From Sinonovacula constricta (Eukaryota > Mollusca > Bivalvia > Cardiida > Solecurtidae): a DNA stretch of 64,000 nt. The notes under the pieces were generated by a model. That model searched no databases, had not been told where the DNA came from, and saw nothing but the letters and a program-made list of their open reading frames with translations. Positions 21,885 to 31,980 of this stretch are shown here, in pieces (within the stretch, counting starts at the first letter, position 1; each line of letters starts with the position of its first letter). The DNA lies in contig CM017558.1 of assembly GCA_007844125.1 (NCBI GenBank), positions 24,500,731 to 24,564,730 of the forward strand. The letters run 5' to 3'. The translations under genes were made by a program, and so were the position numbers.

Positions 21885-24196
21885 ACAGTGACACATTGAG
21901 TGAGACAGTGAGTGGGAGTACTGAAACAGTGGGTGGGAGTACTAAGACAGTGAGTGGGAGTATTGAGACAGTAAATTGATATTTTGAGACAGTGAGTGGT
22001 AGTATTGAGACAGTGAGTGGGAGTATTGAGATAGTGAGTGGGAATATTGAGACAGTAAGTAGGGGTAATGAGACTGTGAGTGGGAGTACTGAGACAGTAA
22101 GTTGACATTTTGAGACAGTGAGTGGGAGTATTGAGACAGTGAGTGGGAGTGCTGAGACAGTGAGTGGGAGTACTGATACAGTGAGTGGAGTACTGAGACA
22201 GTGAGTGGGAGTATTGAGACAGTGAGTGGGAGTACTGAGACAGTGAGTGGGGGTACTGAGACAGTGAGTGGGAGTACTGAGACAGTAAGTTGACATTTTG
22301 AGACAGTGAGTGGGAGTACTGAGACAGTGAGTGGAAGTACTCAATCAGTCGACATTGTGAGACAGTAAGTGGGAGTACTGAGACAGTGAGTGGGAGTATT
22401 GAGACAGTAAGTCAATATTTTGAGACAGTGAGTGGGAGTCTTGAGACAGTGAGTGGGAGAATTGAGACAGTGGATGGGAGTATTGAGACATGAGTGGGAT
22501 TATTGAGACAGTGAGTTGGAGTACTGAGACAGTGAGTGGGGGTATTGAGACAGTGAGTGGAAGTATTGAGACAGTGAGTTGGAGTACTGAGACAATGAGT
22601 GGGAGTATTGAGACAGTGAGTGGGAGTTTTGAGACAGTAAGTGGGTATTAAGACCAGTGAGTGGAGTAATGAGACAGTAAATGGGTATTAAGACCAGTGA
22701 GTGGAGTAGTGAGACAGTAAGTGGGTATTAAGACCAGTGAGTGAAGTATTGAGACAGTAAGTAGGTATTAAGACCAGTGAATGGCAGTATTGAGACTGTA
22801 AGTGGGTATTAAGACCAGTGAATGGAAGTATTAAGACTGTAAGTGGGTATTAAGACCAGTGAATGGAAGTATTGAGACTGTAAGTGGGTATAAGACCAGT
22901 GAATGGAAGTATTGAGACTGTAAGTGGGTATTAAGACCAGTGAATGGAAGTATTGAGACAGTAAGTTGGTATTAAGACCAGTGAGGGGAGTATTAAGACA
23001 GTAAGTGGGTATTAAGACCAGTGAGTTGAGTATTGAGACAGTAAGTGGGTATTCAGACCAGTGAGTGGCATATAAAGCCAGTAAGTGGGTATTAAGACCA
23101 GTTAGTGGAGCATTGAGAAAGGGAGTGGGAGTATTGAGACAGTTAAAAGGAGTATTTTGGGACACTGTGGGGGTATTGAGACCAGTGAGTGGAATAGTGA
23201 GACAGTGCATGGGTTTATTGAGAAAGTGAGTGGAATATTGAGAGAGTGAATGGGAGTATTGAGACAGTGCATAGGAGTATTTTGAGAAGGGGGTATTGAG
23301 ACCAGTGAGACGGGAACTGAGACAGTAAGTGAGGTACTGAGACCAGTGAGTGAGGTATTTAGATAGTGAGTGGGGTATTGCTACAGTGAGTGGGGTATTA
23401 TGACAGTGTGGGGGTATTGAAACCAGTGAGTCGGGTATTAAGATAGTGAGTGGGGTATTGAGACCAGTGAGTTGGGTATAAAGATAGTGAGTGGGGGTAT
23501 TTTGACAGTGAGTGGGTAGTGAGACCAGTGAGTGGGGTATTGAGACCAGTGAGTGGAGTATTGAGACAGCCAGTGAGGTACTGAGACCAGTGAGTGGGGT
23601 ATTAAGATAGTGGGTGTGGTATTGTGACAGTGAGTGGGGTATTGAGACAGTGAGTGGGGTATTGTGACAGTGAGTGGGGTATTGAGACAGTGAGTGGGTA
23701 TTGTGACCATGAGTGGGGTATTGTGACCAGTGAGTGGGGGTATTGTGATGAGTGGGGGTATTGTGACAGTGAGTGGGGTATTGTGACAGTGAGTGGGGTA
23801 TTGTGACATTGAATGGGGTACTGTGACAGTGAGTGGGGTATTGAGCCAGTGAGTTGGGTATTGAGGCAGTGAGTGGGGTATTGGGACAGTGAGTGGGGTA
23901 TTGAGACCATTGAGAGGGGTATTGAGACCAGTGAGTGGGGTATTGTGACAGTGACTGGGGTATTGTGACAGTGAGTGGGGTACTGAGACCAGTGAGTGGG
24001 GTATTGAGACAGTGAGTGTGGTATTGTGACAGTGAGTGGGGTATTGAGCGTGAGTGGGCTATTGAGACAGTGAGTGGGGTAATGAGACAGTGAGTGGGGT
24101 ATTGTGATAGTGAGTGGGTTATTGAGACAGTGAGTGGGGTATTGAGACAGTCACTGGGGTATTGAGACTGTGAGTGGGGTATTGAGACTGTGAGAG
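21885..24196. repeat. 2.3-kb minisatellite, ~21-bp unit with a ~40-bp variant block
   Basis: Units are close to GAGACAGTGAGTGGGAGTATT. From about 21885 to 22640 the 21-bp form dominates. From about 22640 to 23150 a longer alternating form appears (AAGACCAGTGAGTGGAGTAT followed by GAGACAGTAAGTGGGTATT). From about 23150 to 24196 a 20-21-bp form with GTGAGTGGGGTATTGAGACA returns. Reading frames on the minus strand stay open because the 21-bp unit is a multiple of three; they are not genes. Confidence 0.95.
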
Positions 24197-24734
24197 GGGT
24201 AAATTGGGCTGATCATGCTTGTTAGCCATGGAAGACAGGCATTCTAGAAAGTGGCCACACTGTAAAATAAAAAAATGGTGACAAGAATGTTATTAATCCA
24301 GCTAAAAAAAATGGCAAGGAAAAATAAGAAATGGGTGCCATGTACTTGGCATTTTTAAGTGCCTGAGCAAAGAAAAGGTTATGGGCATCACAAGAAAGGA
24401 GAAGCACTACTGGAATTTGTCACTGCTATGGGGGTGCGAGTTCTCAACACATATTTCTCTCAACCAATAGAGCAAATGGTAATGTGACCCAAAATGACAT
24501 GGTCTTAGTGAAATGCATTAAATATGCATCAAACTGAACCACAAGTGCCTCTGAAGAATTCATCCCTTAGATGAGTTGATCTGTGACATGTCCAATTAGG
24601 ACAAGAAACCATTGTGCAAGGTGTCAAGGCAACAAACATGGAACGTAACCAGTCAACTTCGAGAATCTAATTCAAAGAAATGTTTGGAAACAAATCCTGA
24701 AGATGGATCTGACTGAAATAAACTGCGATTGGAT

Positions 24735-24850
24735 CTGTGGATATACCAGGCTGAACAAGGGTAACCCCAAGATCTGTTGTGGATATACCAGGCTAAACAA
24801 GGGTAACCACAAGATCTGTGGATATACCCGGCTGAACAAGGATAACCGTA
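24735..24850 (+). repeat. Three tandem units of ~45 bp
   Basis: GGATATACCAGGCTGAACAA and following sequence (GGGTAACC..AAGATCTG) occurs three times with small changes, next to the tRNA-like segment at 24857. Confidence 0.75.
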
Positions 24851-24856
24851 TAGTAT

Positions 24857-24940
24857 GCCGCGGCAGGGGATCAAACCCGGGGCCTTCCATACCTGAAGCC
24901 GATGCTCTACCAATTGCGCTACCAGGTCCAGTGCAGCTGT
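24857..24940 (-). repeat. tRNA-like SINE head (truncated family 1 copy)
   Basis: The minus strand reads CCTGGTAGCGCAATTGGTAG, then a box B close to GGGTTTGATCCCC. Only the head region is clear. It is a degenerate tRNA copy and not a functional tRNA. Confidence 0.65.
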
Positions 24941-24994
24941 ATATGTAATAAAGGTTCATCCCACTAAGGTCAACAACAGATGTATTTTTGCTAT

Positions 24995-25300
24995 CCATTC
25001 CTGTTTCTGGACCATAACAAGGCCTTTGACTGCATTCAATGTGAAGTCATTTGGTGGGCAATGTGAAGTATATCAGTAACAAACTGAAGAAAGTGTTCAA
25101 TGCATGTAGGATGGTACTTCATCCCACTTTTGCCTGGAAAATTTGTGCAAAGAGACCTTTGATGTCAGGTTGGAAAGCATCTTGGTTTAATCCTATCTCC
25201 GCCGTTCATCTTCATTTTGATCAAGGCAATAGCCAGACCTTTACAAACTGGAAGCCCATGGGAGTTGCTGCATGCTGACGATCAAAGTTGTAGAATAGAC
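24995..25300 (+). pseudogene. Decayed non-LTR retrotransposon reverse-transcriptase fragment
   Basis: One frame reads FLDHNKAFDCIQCEVIW, which matches reverse-transcriptase motif A of LINE-type elements (F-L-D-x-x-K-A-F-D). A stop follows. The next frame (from 25051) continues with weakly RT-like sequence for about 75 codons. It is too decayed to assign a clade. Confidence 0.55.
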
Positions 25301-25573
25301 AATAAAGTAAGCAATCTGGTGTGATTGTGAAATGGATTGTGGCTTATTATATATTACTTATATGTACTTATATTATAAGTTGTGTTAGGTCTATGAGAAT
25401 GAGAAGATTCTAGACAGCCAGCCAAGTTGTTAAGGCTGAGTTTGTGATTTGCTAATATAACCTTTACCAAACTGTTAGCACTGGTTGGAAAGTAAATCAT
25501 ATATATGTGACACTGCGTGTGACTTAAGAAGTTAGTGTATCTGTTATTAACTTTGTTAACAAAAAAAACCTAC

Positions 25574-26387
25574 CTAAACTGTGTCCACTGTTTGTGTCAA
25601 GTTTCTGTAGCAACTGCTGCAAGGTTTTACTCCTAGGATCAAGTTTTAGGCCTTTAATTACATCTGATTTACACTTCTCTTTCTCTCCTAGCTGGAACAA
25701 CGCCTCAGCCCTTCTATACAGGCATTTTATACTTTGACCATCAATTTTAAGTGCTTTGCTACAATTAATTATGACATATTCATAACTACCAGTTTTAAGC
25801 TGACATGCTGCCATGTTTGAGTAGCACTGAACTCTAAGTTGATCAAATTGTGAAAGTAGATCCTGAGGAATTTTGTCCCTTGGTAACATTAGTATAAGAA
25901 ACTTCAGCGCTTTGCTAAATCGTTTAAAGGCAAACTTGTATGACTCTCGCTTAAAGAGTTCAACACCTTTTGCTTTATGATCAGAAGCTATTTCTAATTT
26001 ATCAGTAATGGATAAGCTAAAAATAGGTACTCTGTTGTTAAGTTTCGTTAATGTCAATTTTGCAGAAAGTGTTTTATTTTCACCTTCAAATTTCTGGCAT
26101 TTTATCTTGACAGTTTGTGAATCCCCTTGCTTCATTTGGCACAAACAATTTTCCAACTGTTCTCCCACATCAGAATCATTGTCTCCAATTATAAAATCAA
26201 ACTCTATATTTAATGGATAATCTGCCGCCTGCAAATTGTCATCAGATTCAAGTATAATTGTGCAAACCGCGCAATCTTGTGGTCGGACATTGTACACACT
26301 AGGGGGCAGTGCCAGCTGTCCAGGAAGGGAGGTTAAGGCAGACAGTTCACTAGTCAGTATATCACTGGTAGAGGACTCAGTTGGCAT
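25574..26387 (-). CDS. FKBP-like TPR co-chaperone (FKBPL-like), 3' end missing
   Basis: About 271 residues in one exon. The ATG at 26387 lies in an exon that begins after an acceptor at 26477 (CTTTCATTTCAG), so the 5' UTR is spliced. The N-terminal half (about 35-125) looks like a degenerate FKBP fold, without the usual PPIase active-site aromatics being evident. The C-terminal half (about 130-260) carries TPR helices (KAKGVELFKRESYKFAFKRF, YSNMAACQLKTGSYEYVI, CLYRRAEALFQLGEKEKC). This matches FKBPL/FKBP-TPR proteins that bind Hsp90. The reading runs into a donor (TTTAG|GTAGGT, GT at 25573-25572), so a short final exon is expected at lower coordinates; it was not identified. Confidence 0.75.
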
Positions 26388-26759
26388 GGTAACATTTGTT
26401 ATTTAATGCTGGTTGTACTATGTATGCTTCCTTTGCAACTTTTACAAACTGACATGTAAATATTTATCTGGATCACCTGAAATGAAAGAAATAACATGAG
26501 ATATACAGAAAAATAAATAAATGGGGTGATAAAAAGTTTATGCATTGTTATATGTTTTATTTATGAATTCATCAGAAACTATCTTTTATCAATGTTTTTT
26601 ATAAATTCTCACTGGATTTTGACCATAACTTATTGTGTTGTTAAATCAAATGACAAAGTGTTATTGTTTTAACCAAAGCAGTTAAAAGATAATCATAATG
26701 TGTAGACCTGCATTTCTTATTTGCATCAATATATATGTATAAATGTAGCCGGGTGATAG

Positions 26760-27380
26760 GGAGAGAATGTGTAAGCGGTTCGGTTTGCTCAGTCAGTAGA
26801 GCATTCGCCCTGTTAGCGAAGTGTCCCGGGTTTGAGTCTTGGACTGGCTGCACATTTTTCTCCCTATGTTACATTGGTGCCTAATGTAAATGACCCACGG
26901 TCGTTACGGTACTCAAGTGTTTGAGTTGCTTGTGAGTTGTATGTAGAACATACGGTCTGTGGAAATTCAAGGACAAATTTCAAGTTGCCCGGGGTGTATG
27001 TGGCCGGTGATAGAGAGAATATGTAAGCTGTCCTTTAAGCTCAGTTGCTAGTGCATTCGTCCTGTTAGCGAAGTGTCCCGGGTTCAAGTCCCGGACTGGT
27101 TGCACATTTTTTTCCCTATGTTACATTGGCGCCCAACGTAAATGACCTGCGGTCTTTATGGTACTCAAGTGTTTGAGTTGCTTATGAGTTGTATGTAGAG
27201 CATACGGTCTGTGGAAATTTGAAGGCGAATTTCAAGTTGCCTGGGGTGTATGTAGCCCGGTAATAGGGAGAGCATGTGTAAGTGGTCCGGTTAGCTCAGT
27301 CGGTAGAGCATTCATCTTGTTAGCCAAGAGTCCCGGGTTCGAGTCCCGGACTGGCTGCACATTTTTCTCCCTATGTTACA
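26760..27380 (+). repeat. Tandem tRNA-like repeat, ~255-bp unit, about 2.5 copies
   Basis: Three tRNA-like heads lie at about 26778-26853, 27028-27103 and 27281-27357. Each has box A-like AGCTCAGTCGGTAGAGCATT and box B-like GGGTTCGAGTCCCGGAC, followed by a shared linker (CACATTTTTCTCCCTATGTTACAT, then AAATGACC..CGGTC and GTGTTTGAGTTGCTT). The third head is the best preserved, but the acceptor arm pairs poorly. It is a SINE-like or tRNA-derived satellite rather than a tRNA gene cluster. Confidence 0.75.
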
Positions 27381-27424
27381 TAAATAAGACTCTGAGACAC
27401 TGCCTACTTAAATCTGATACAAGT

Positions 27425-27535
27425 TGTTAATAATATCTTTTCTGTGTATAGCTTGCAATGAAGACCTGGGATGATATCACACCCAATCAGATTATCCCGA
27501 CACCAGACCGTCGTGGAATTACCCTTATATTTCCT
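27425..27535 (-). repeat. SINE family 1 body fragment
   Basis: Keeps GAAGACCTGGGATGATATCAC and CAGATTATCCCGACACCAGA, matching the body of the copies at 16698 and 56403. No tRNA head remains. Confidence 0.6.
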
Positions 27536-27537
27536 TA

Positions 27538-28627
27538 AAGGTGGTTTCTGATAGTTTGCCTGTGTCTAAAAGATGAAACAAATCTGACCCCTGTTCTGGG
27601 GACTATGAATTTAAATACTCCATCAGGCACAGACTCACCGGAGGGGCACATGGCACAGGGATGCCCATGTACCCCCACCTTGGCCCCATATATAAGGCAC
27701 TTGAACAAACACTTTAATGACCAATGAAGTTCAGAAATGTCTAAGAAATGACCCCAGTGATATCATGAACAAACACAGTTCCATCAACAGCTCTGATCAC
27801 ACTGCTAGTATTCTCTTTCTTTGAAAATGCAGTGCTCCGCATAAAACACTATATACTTTGCTTGGTAAATAACCTCTATATAATCACCCCATTCTTGCAC
27901 TATTATATCACCTTGAGGCGGGGAAAATGTCATTTAACAAGATGTAAAGTGACAATCATCTGAAACTGTGACATCTTCTAATCATGCAATGACATCATTA
28001 GCTATCTGAATGCCATTATACAAAATCAATGCATCTATTGTCCTGAATTTACTAGTAAGTTAAAACCTGCTTGTTTTTGATAGTTTGGAAAAAGTTATAT
28101 CAAATTAATCATCTTCGGATGCCCACTTCCTGGGTAGAACCAGTAAGCAGATCATTTTTCTGTTTAACAATTTAGTCTTAGTTACTTGGTAAACTTGTGT
28201 TGATATTAACTTGGCACTGATAAGCATATGGTTGTTTAGGTAATAATCAAACAATTACAACCGCAAGAAATCCCCAGAAAAGTCTTGGTAGAACCACTGC
28301 ATATTACCAGAGAGTTCATCGCAAAACAAAAAAAACCTGCTTTAAAATAGCAGAAGTAGTTCATTTTTTTGCATTTGAGGTGCTCTTCAAGTCATCACAG
28401 CACACAATGATTTATGTTTTTTTCTCAGTTTAAAAATAACTTACTGTGCAGCATGGTATTGATAGAAAACGTTTTTTTTTAATGATAAATGGGATGTTAT
28501 GCTTTACTTTTCTCATGTATGTTGGTCACTTATAAACAGCATTTTGCTGGATCTTTTCAGATAACAATAATTTATTTGGCCTCATGATCGAAAAAATGGT
28601 TCCAAACTGTCTTATACCACCTTTAAG
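27538..28627 (+). mobile_element. Non-autonomous element with TTAAAGGTGGT termini (MITE-like)
   Basis: The left end reads TTAAAGGTGGTTTCTGATAG and the right end, reversed, CCTTAAAGGTGGTATAAGAC, about 1.09 kb apart. The 3' part (TGCAGCATGG..., GATCTTTTCAGATAACAATAA) is shared with copies at 36838-37326, 49488-49725 and 61340-61640. No transposase is inside. Confidence 0.6.
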
Positions 28628-29307
28628 GGCTAGAAAGCAAGCTCACTCAACAACTACCATTGGAATGATGTTGGTACCTGGAGCTGACACTCCATCTACT
28701 GTGCTACTGGGTCTGGTGATCTGTCATCAATTTACTTTGATACTTTTCAGCTGATTGATTAATGGCGCAATTAAAATATTGTTATGGTTAGAAGGAAACA
28801 AATATGAAAAATATTAACAAAACATCAAACTGTAACATTTGCTTTGAGTGAATCAATATCTCCAAAAGGGCGTTTTATAGACTAAGAAGGCTTTCAAATG
28901 AACAATTTATTTTTCTAAATTGAGTACAACTAATGTCAGAGGATCTTTAAAATCATCGAATGTGTGACAAATAACAATTCATTTGAGCATGGCATACTAC
29001 TGATCAGAAACAGTGCAAAGCTCAACTGTCAGATATGCCACTTAGTATAGCAATTTGGTGGAGTGCTGCCGCGGGCTGACGGGGTGGGGCTAGTCGCGAA
29101 ATTACATCCTATTTACAAATAGCTAATTATTTATCCCTTAATAATTGCACATAGTGAACTATTCTTCACACACACCGGTTCGAAGCTTACCCTTTTCTAT
29201 TACAAGTGACATGTCAAAACACTAAGTGTTAATTCATATAATTAACACTAATTTGGCAGTTGACCGGAAGTTGTACGGAATCCAGCTGAGCGTAGTTCGC
29301 GTCAAAA

Positions 29308-29588
29308 TGGCAACAAATCGAGGTCCGATACGGTACTTTGTATTGCCATACGTTGGCGACATCAAATGCTTATTTTGGTCCATTTTATTAGACATGAAGA
29401 AATTATATTTTTCTTTTTTTCTGTTATTATTAATGACTTACTATGTTAGGCCCGGATTCAACGGGTCCCCCATCCCCAGCAAATTCTATAGACAATATTT
29501 CCTGAGAAAAGGTTTGACAGCACAGTATTTGTATAGATTATTCCGTATCTCTGACCCCCATGCTGACCTCTACTTGCTGTACGAGTAG
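29308..29588 (+). CDS. Small ORF with one membrane-like segment, unidentified
   Basis: A 93-codon frame from an ATG in good context (CAAAATGG), downstream of a GC-richer stretch (29066-29100). Residues about 30-48 are hydrophobic (MKKLYFSFFLLLLMTYYV). No domain or homologue is recognised. It may be a first exon, a lineage-specific small gene or chance; nothing nearby supports it further. Confidence 0.22.
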
Positions 29589-29599
29589 TTATTTAGGCC

Positions 29600-30190
29600 A
29601 ATCGGCCCACTTGCACCGAACCCGACCCCTGAAGCCATCTGGCTCGCGAACTACATCCACTATCATAGTTGCTGTTTCCTGCCTCACTAGCTAGCAGCCT
29701 ATGTAAAATGAGTAGGGTGAGGCCACAACTTCTAGAATGATCCTGACATAGAACGGAGCCAAAATTTGAAACATAATGTCATATCCAGGGTGGGGAGGGC
29801 GTGGGGCAATAAAACAAAGGGGGCTAAAGTTCTTAGCTACAGCTCATTGTTTACTGAAACCGGTATCAAATCTCAACTGAAGAAATTAGCAAAAGGAAAC
29901 TTGTATAGAATATATTCCTGACTTTGTGATGTCTGATTTACAGTTTTAGTGATCCGCAGCTGCCATGTATAGCAAATTCAACGTTTAAAGTATTGTTCAA
30001 TGTTTCTTTAAAAATGTTACTGGTTCAAACTTAAGACTTATTTGAAAATATTTATATATAGTTTTTCTTTCTAAACGTGGGAACAGTGATATATTTATAA
30101 GTTTGCTGGAAACTATTGCTAAATTGTCAAGATTTACAGTAGCCTAATTGTCTTTTCTTAAGCTTAAACCTGATGAAGAATAAAGTGGTC
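29600..30190. other. Non-coding spacer
   Basis: AT-rich, no recognisable feature. Confidence 0.35.
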
Positions 30191-30199
30191 ACTGTTTTT

Positions 30200-30660
30200 T
30201 TTACTGCTCGAGGTCATCAGCCGGGCACCATTCAGAGGGTTTCGATCTTTAAGGCCCAGGACCCTCCCCTCAGACGGATGGCAGATCGGTTGTGACGATC
30301 GGATACTACATATCAGTAAAAGGACTTCTGCTCTCTTGCTCTCTTTTGCTCCAGAGCCTGTTGGATGTCATCTCAGTTTCCTGTCCAAGGCTGTTGACTG
30401 AGGATTTCTCGTACTTTTCAACAATTCCCAGCGAGCTGATCATTCCCCACACTGGTTTGGCGGGGACTTCACAACAACCTACTTCAACTGGGCAAAGACA
30501 GGTCTTCCATCATTGTTCCTCACAGGATTTCTGTAGGTCTGTGTACTTCAATTTCTTTGTCTCATTCGCAATGTCGCATCTTTCCTCCCACTGCGCGGTG
30601 AGTTCAACCATCGCAAGCTTCTTGGTTCATGGTGACCACAAGCAATGTCTCCACTAAATG
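30200..30660 (-). pseudogene. Decayed retroelement C-terminal fragment
   Basis: The minus strand reads, with stops and frame changes, as KLKYTDLQKSCEE followed by PVEVGC. This resembles the C-terminal region found after reverse transcriptase in many invertebrate LINE-like ORFs (a pattern like KYxxLxxEC...PVEVGCRG). It is only a fragment, with no RT core seen. Confidence 0.5.
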
Positions 30661-31980
30661 ATTAATACAAACTGTATAAATACTTGTTGATGTTGTTTGG
30701 TTTATTGTTACATGTATTATGTCACACAGACGCAATTATGGACATATTGGCGACATTAATAGCTAGTATTGCTAGAAGAGACCCTAAAAGGCACAGGTAG
30801 GTAGTACCACAGACACACTCCTGGAATACATACCCCCACATAAAAGAACTCTCCCCGACTGGGACTCCAATCCACGTGGTGAGGGAATATATATATGTTT
30901 ATCAATTTCCTAATTGATTAATGTTTATTTTGGTGTCAAATGTGATCATATCAGAGTTGGTCAAATAGGCTTCTTTTTTTTAGTTTTAAATTTTATTTCT
31001 TGTAAATGTAGCAGAAGCATGCAACTTTGGCTTGCAGATTTTAGGCATGGCAAAGAATGCCATTATAATGAAAAATGAAGAATCAGGAAGAATCAGGAAA
31101 TCAGGATTCGCAGGGAAAATAAAACGTTAAGTGACATTTATCGCTGTTCTGGCTTGGATTTGTCTAAATATTGAGTCACGGTAAGTTTAAATAGACATAC
31201 TTTTTTTAAATAAATGATATTCTCTTTAATGACAGAAGTAGAAATAAACGAAAACCTGACAATAAAAGCAGCTAAGTAGGCTATAATTTTTTTTAGAGGA
31301 ACGCATAATCTTGTTTGTCACCGTATGTTTTGTAACAATCATCAGACATGTAACAATCATCAGACATAATATTTCTCAAACATTGTATCAATAATCGTCA
31401 AACTACAAATAGATCTTCGATATTTACTACCCTACTTCATTACATTACACGAATAATGTGCACGTGTTTGTGGTGGTGGTGCTGGTGAGTTCTGGTGGGG
31501 GTGATGATGGCGGTGATGCTGCTGCCATTGCTGTCGTCGTCTTTTGCTGCCAAACTAGTCGATGATAATAATAATTTATAAATGGTACAAATTTTTGGCC
31601 TGTATCGTGATGGTGCACAACCATGTAGGAAATAAACTTTGATCAAACATTGACCAACTGTTGCAAATTTGTTTTATAAACTTCAACCAGATTTCCATTT
31701 GCGATTCATTTGCGTTCGACAATATATTATCCTACTGTCAACTGGTATGTCATTGTGCATCTAGCCTAATATCTAAGATGGTCACCAGTCACATGTTCCC
31801 AATTGTGTCAGTGATATCGCTATCGTGTCGTAATCCTTCACATGAGTAGTTACATTAATTTGACTATTGATAACCCACGACACCATAAATCTTGTTGCCA
31901 GTTTAATCTAGTTTTAGTCTGCACTACTCAGGTGTCTGGGAAGGAACCCTCTGCTGGTGTTTTGAATCTGCTATAAGAAA
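30661..31980. other. Non-coding, includes promoter region of the MRH gene
   Basis: AT-rich sequence. A TAATA/TATAAGA-like stretch lies close to the ATG at 31981, but no start site can be called. Confidence 0.35.

Noticed and set aside
21814..23910. Long minus-strand ORFs (up to 176 codons) of repeated LTVSILP-like peptides
   Set aside because: They are translations of the 21-bp minisatellite, open in several frames at once and with no start context or splice support.
21885..24196. CRISPR-like array
   Set aside because: Units are contiguous without unique spacers, and the context is animal nuclear DNA.
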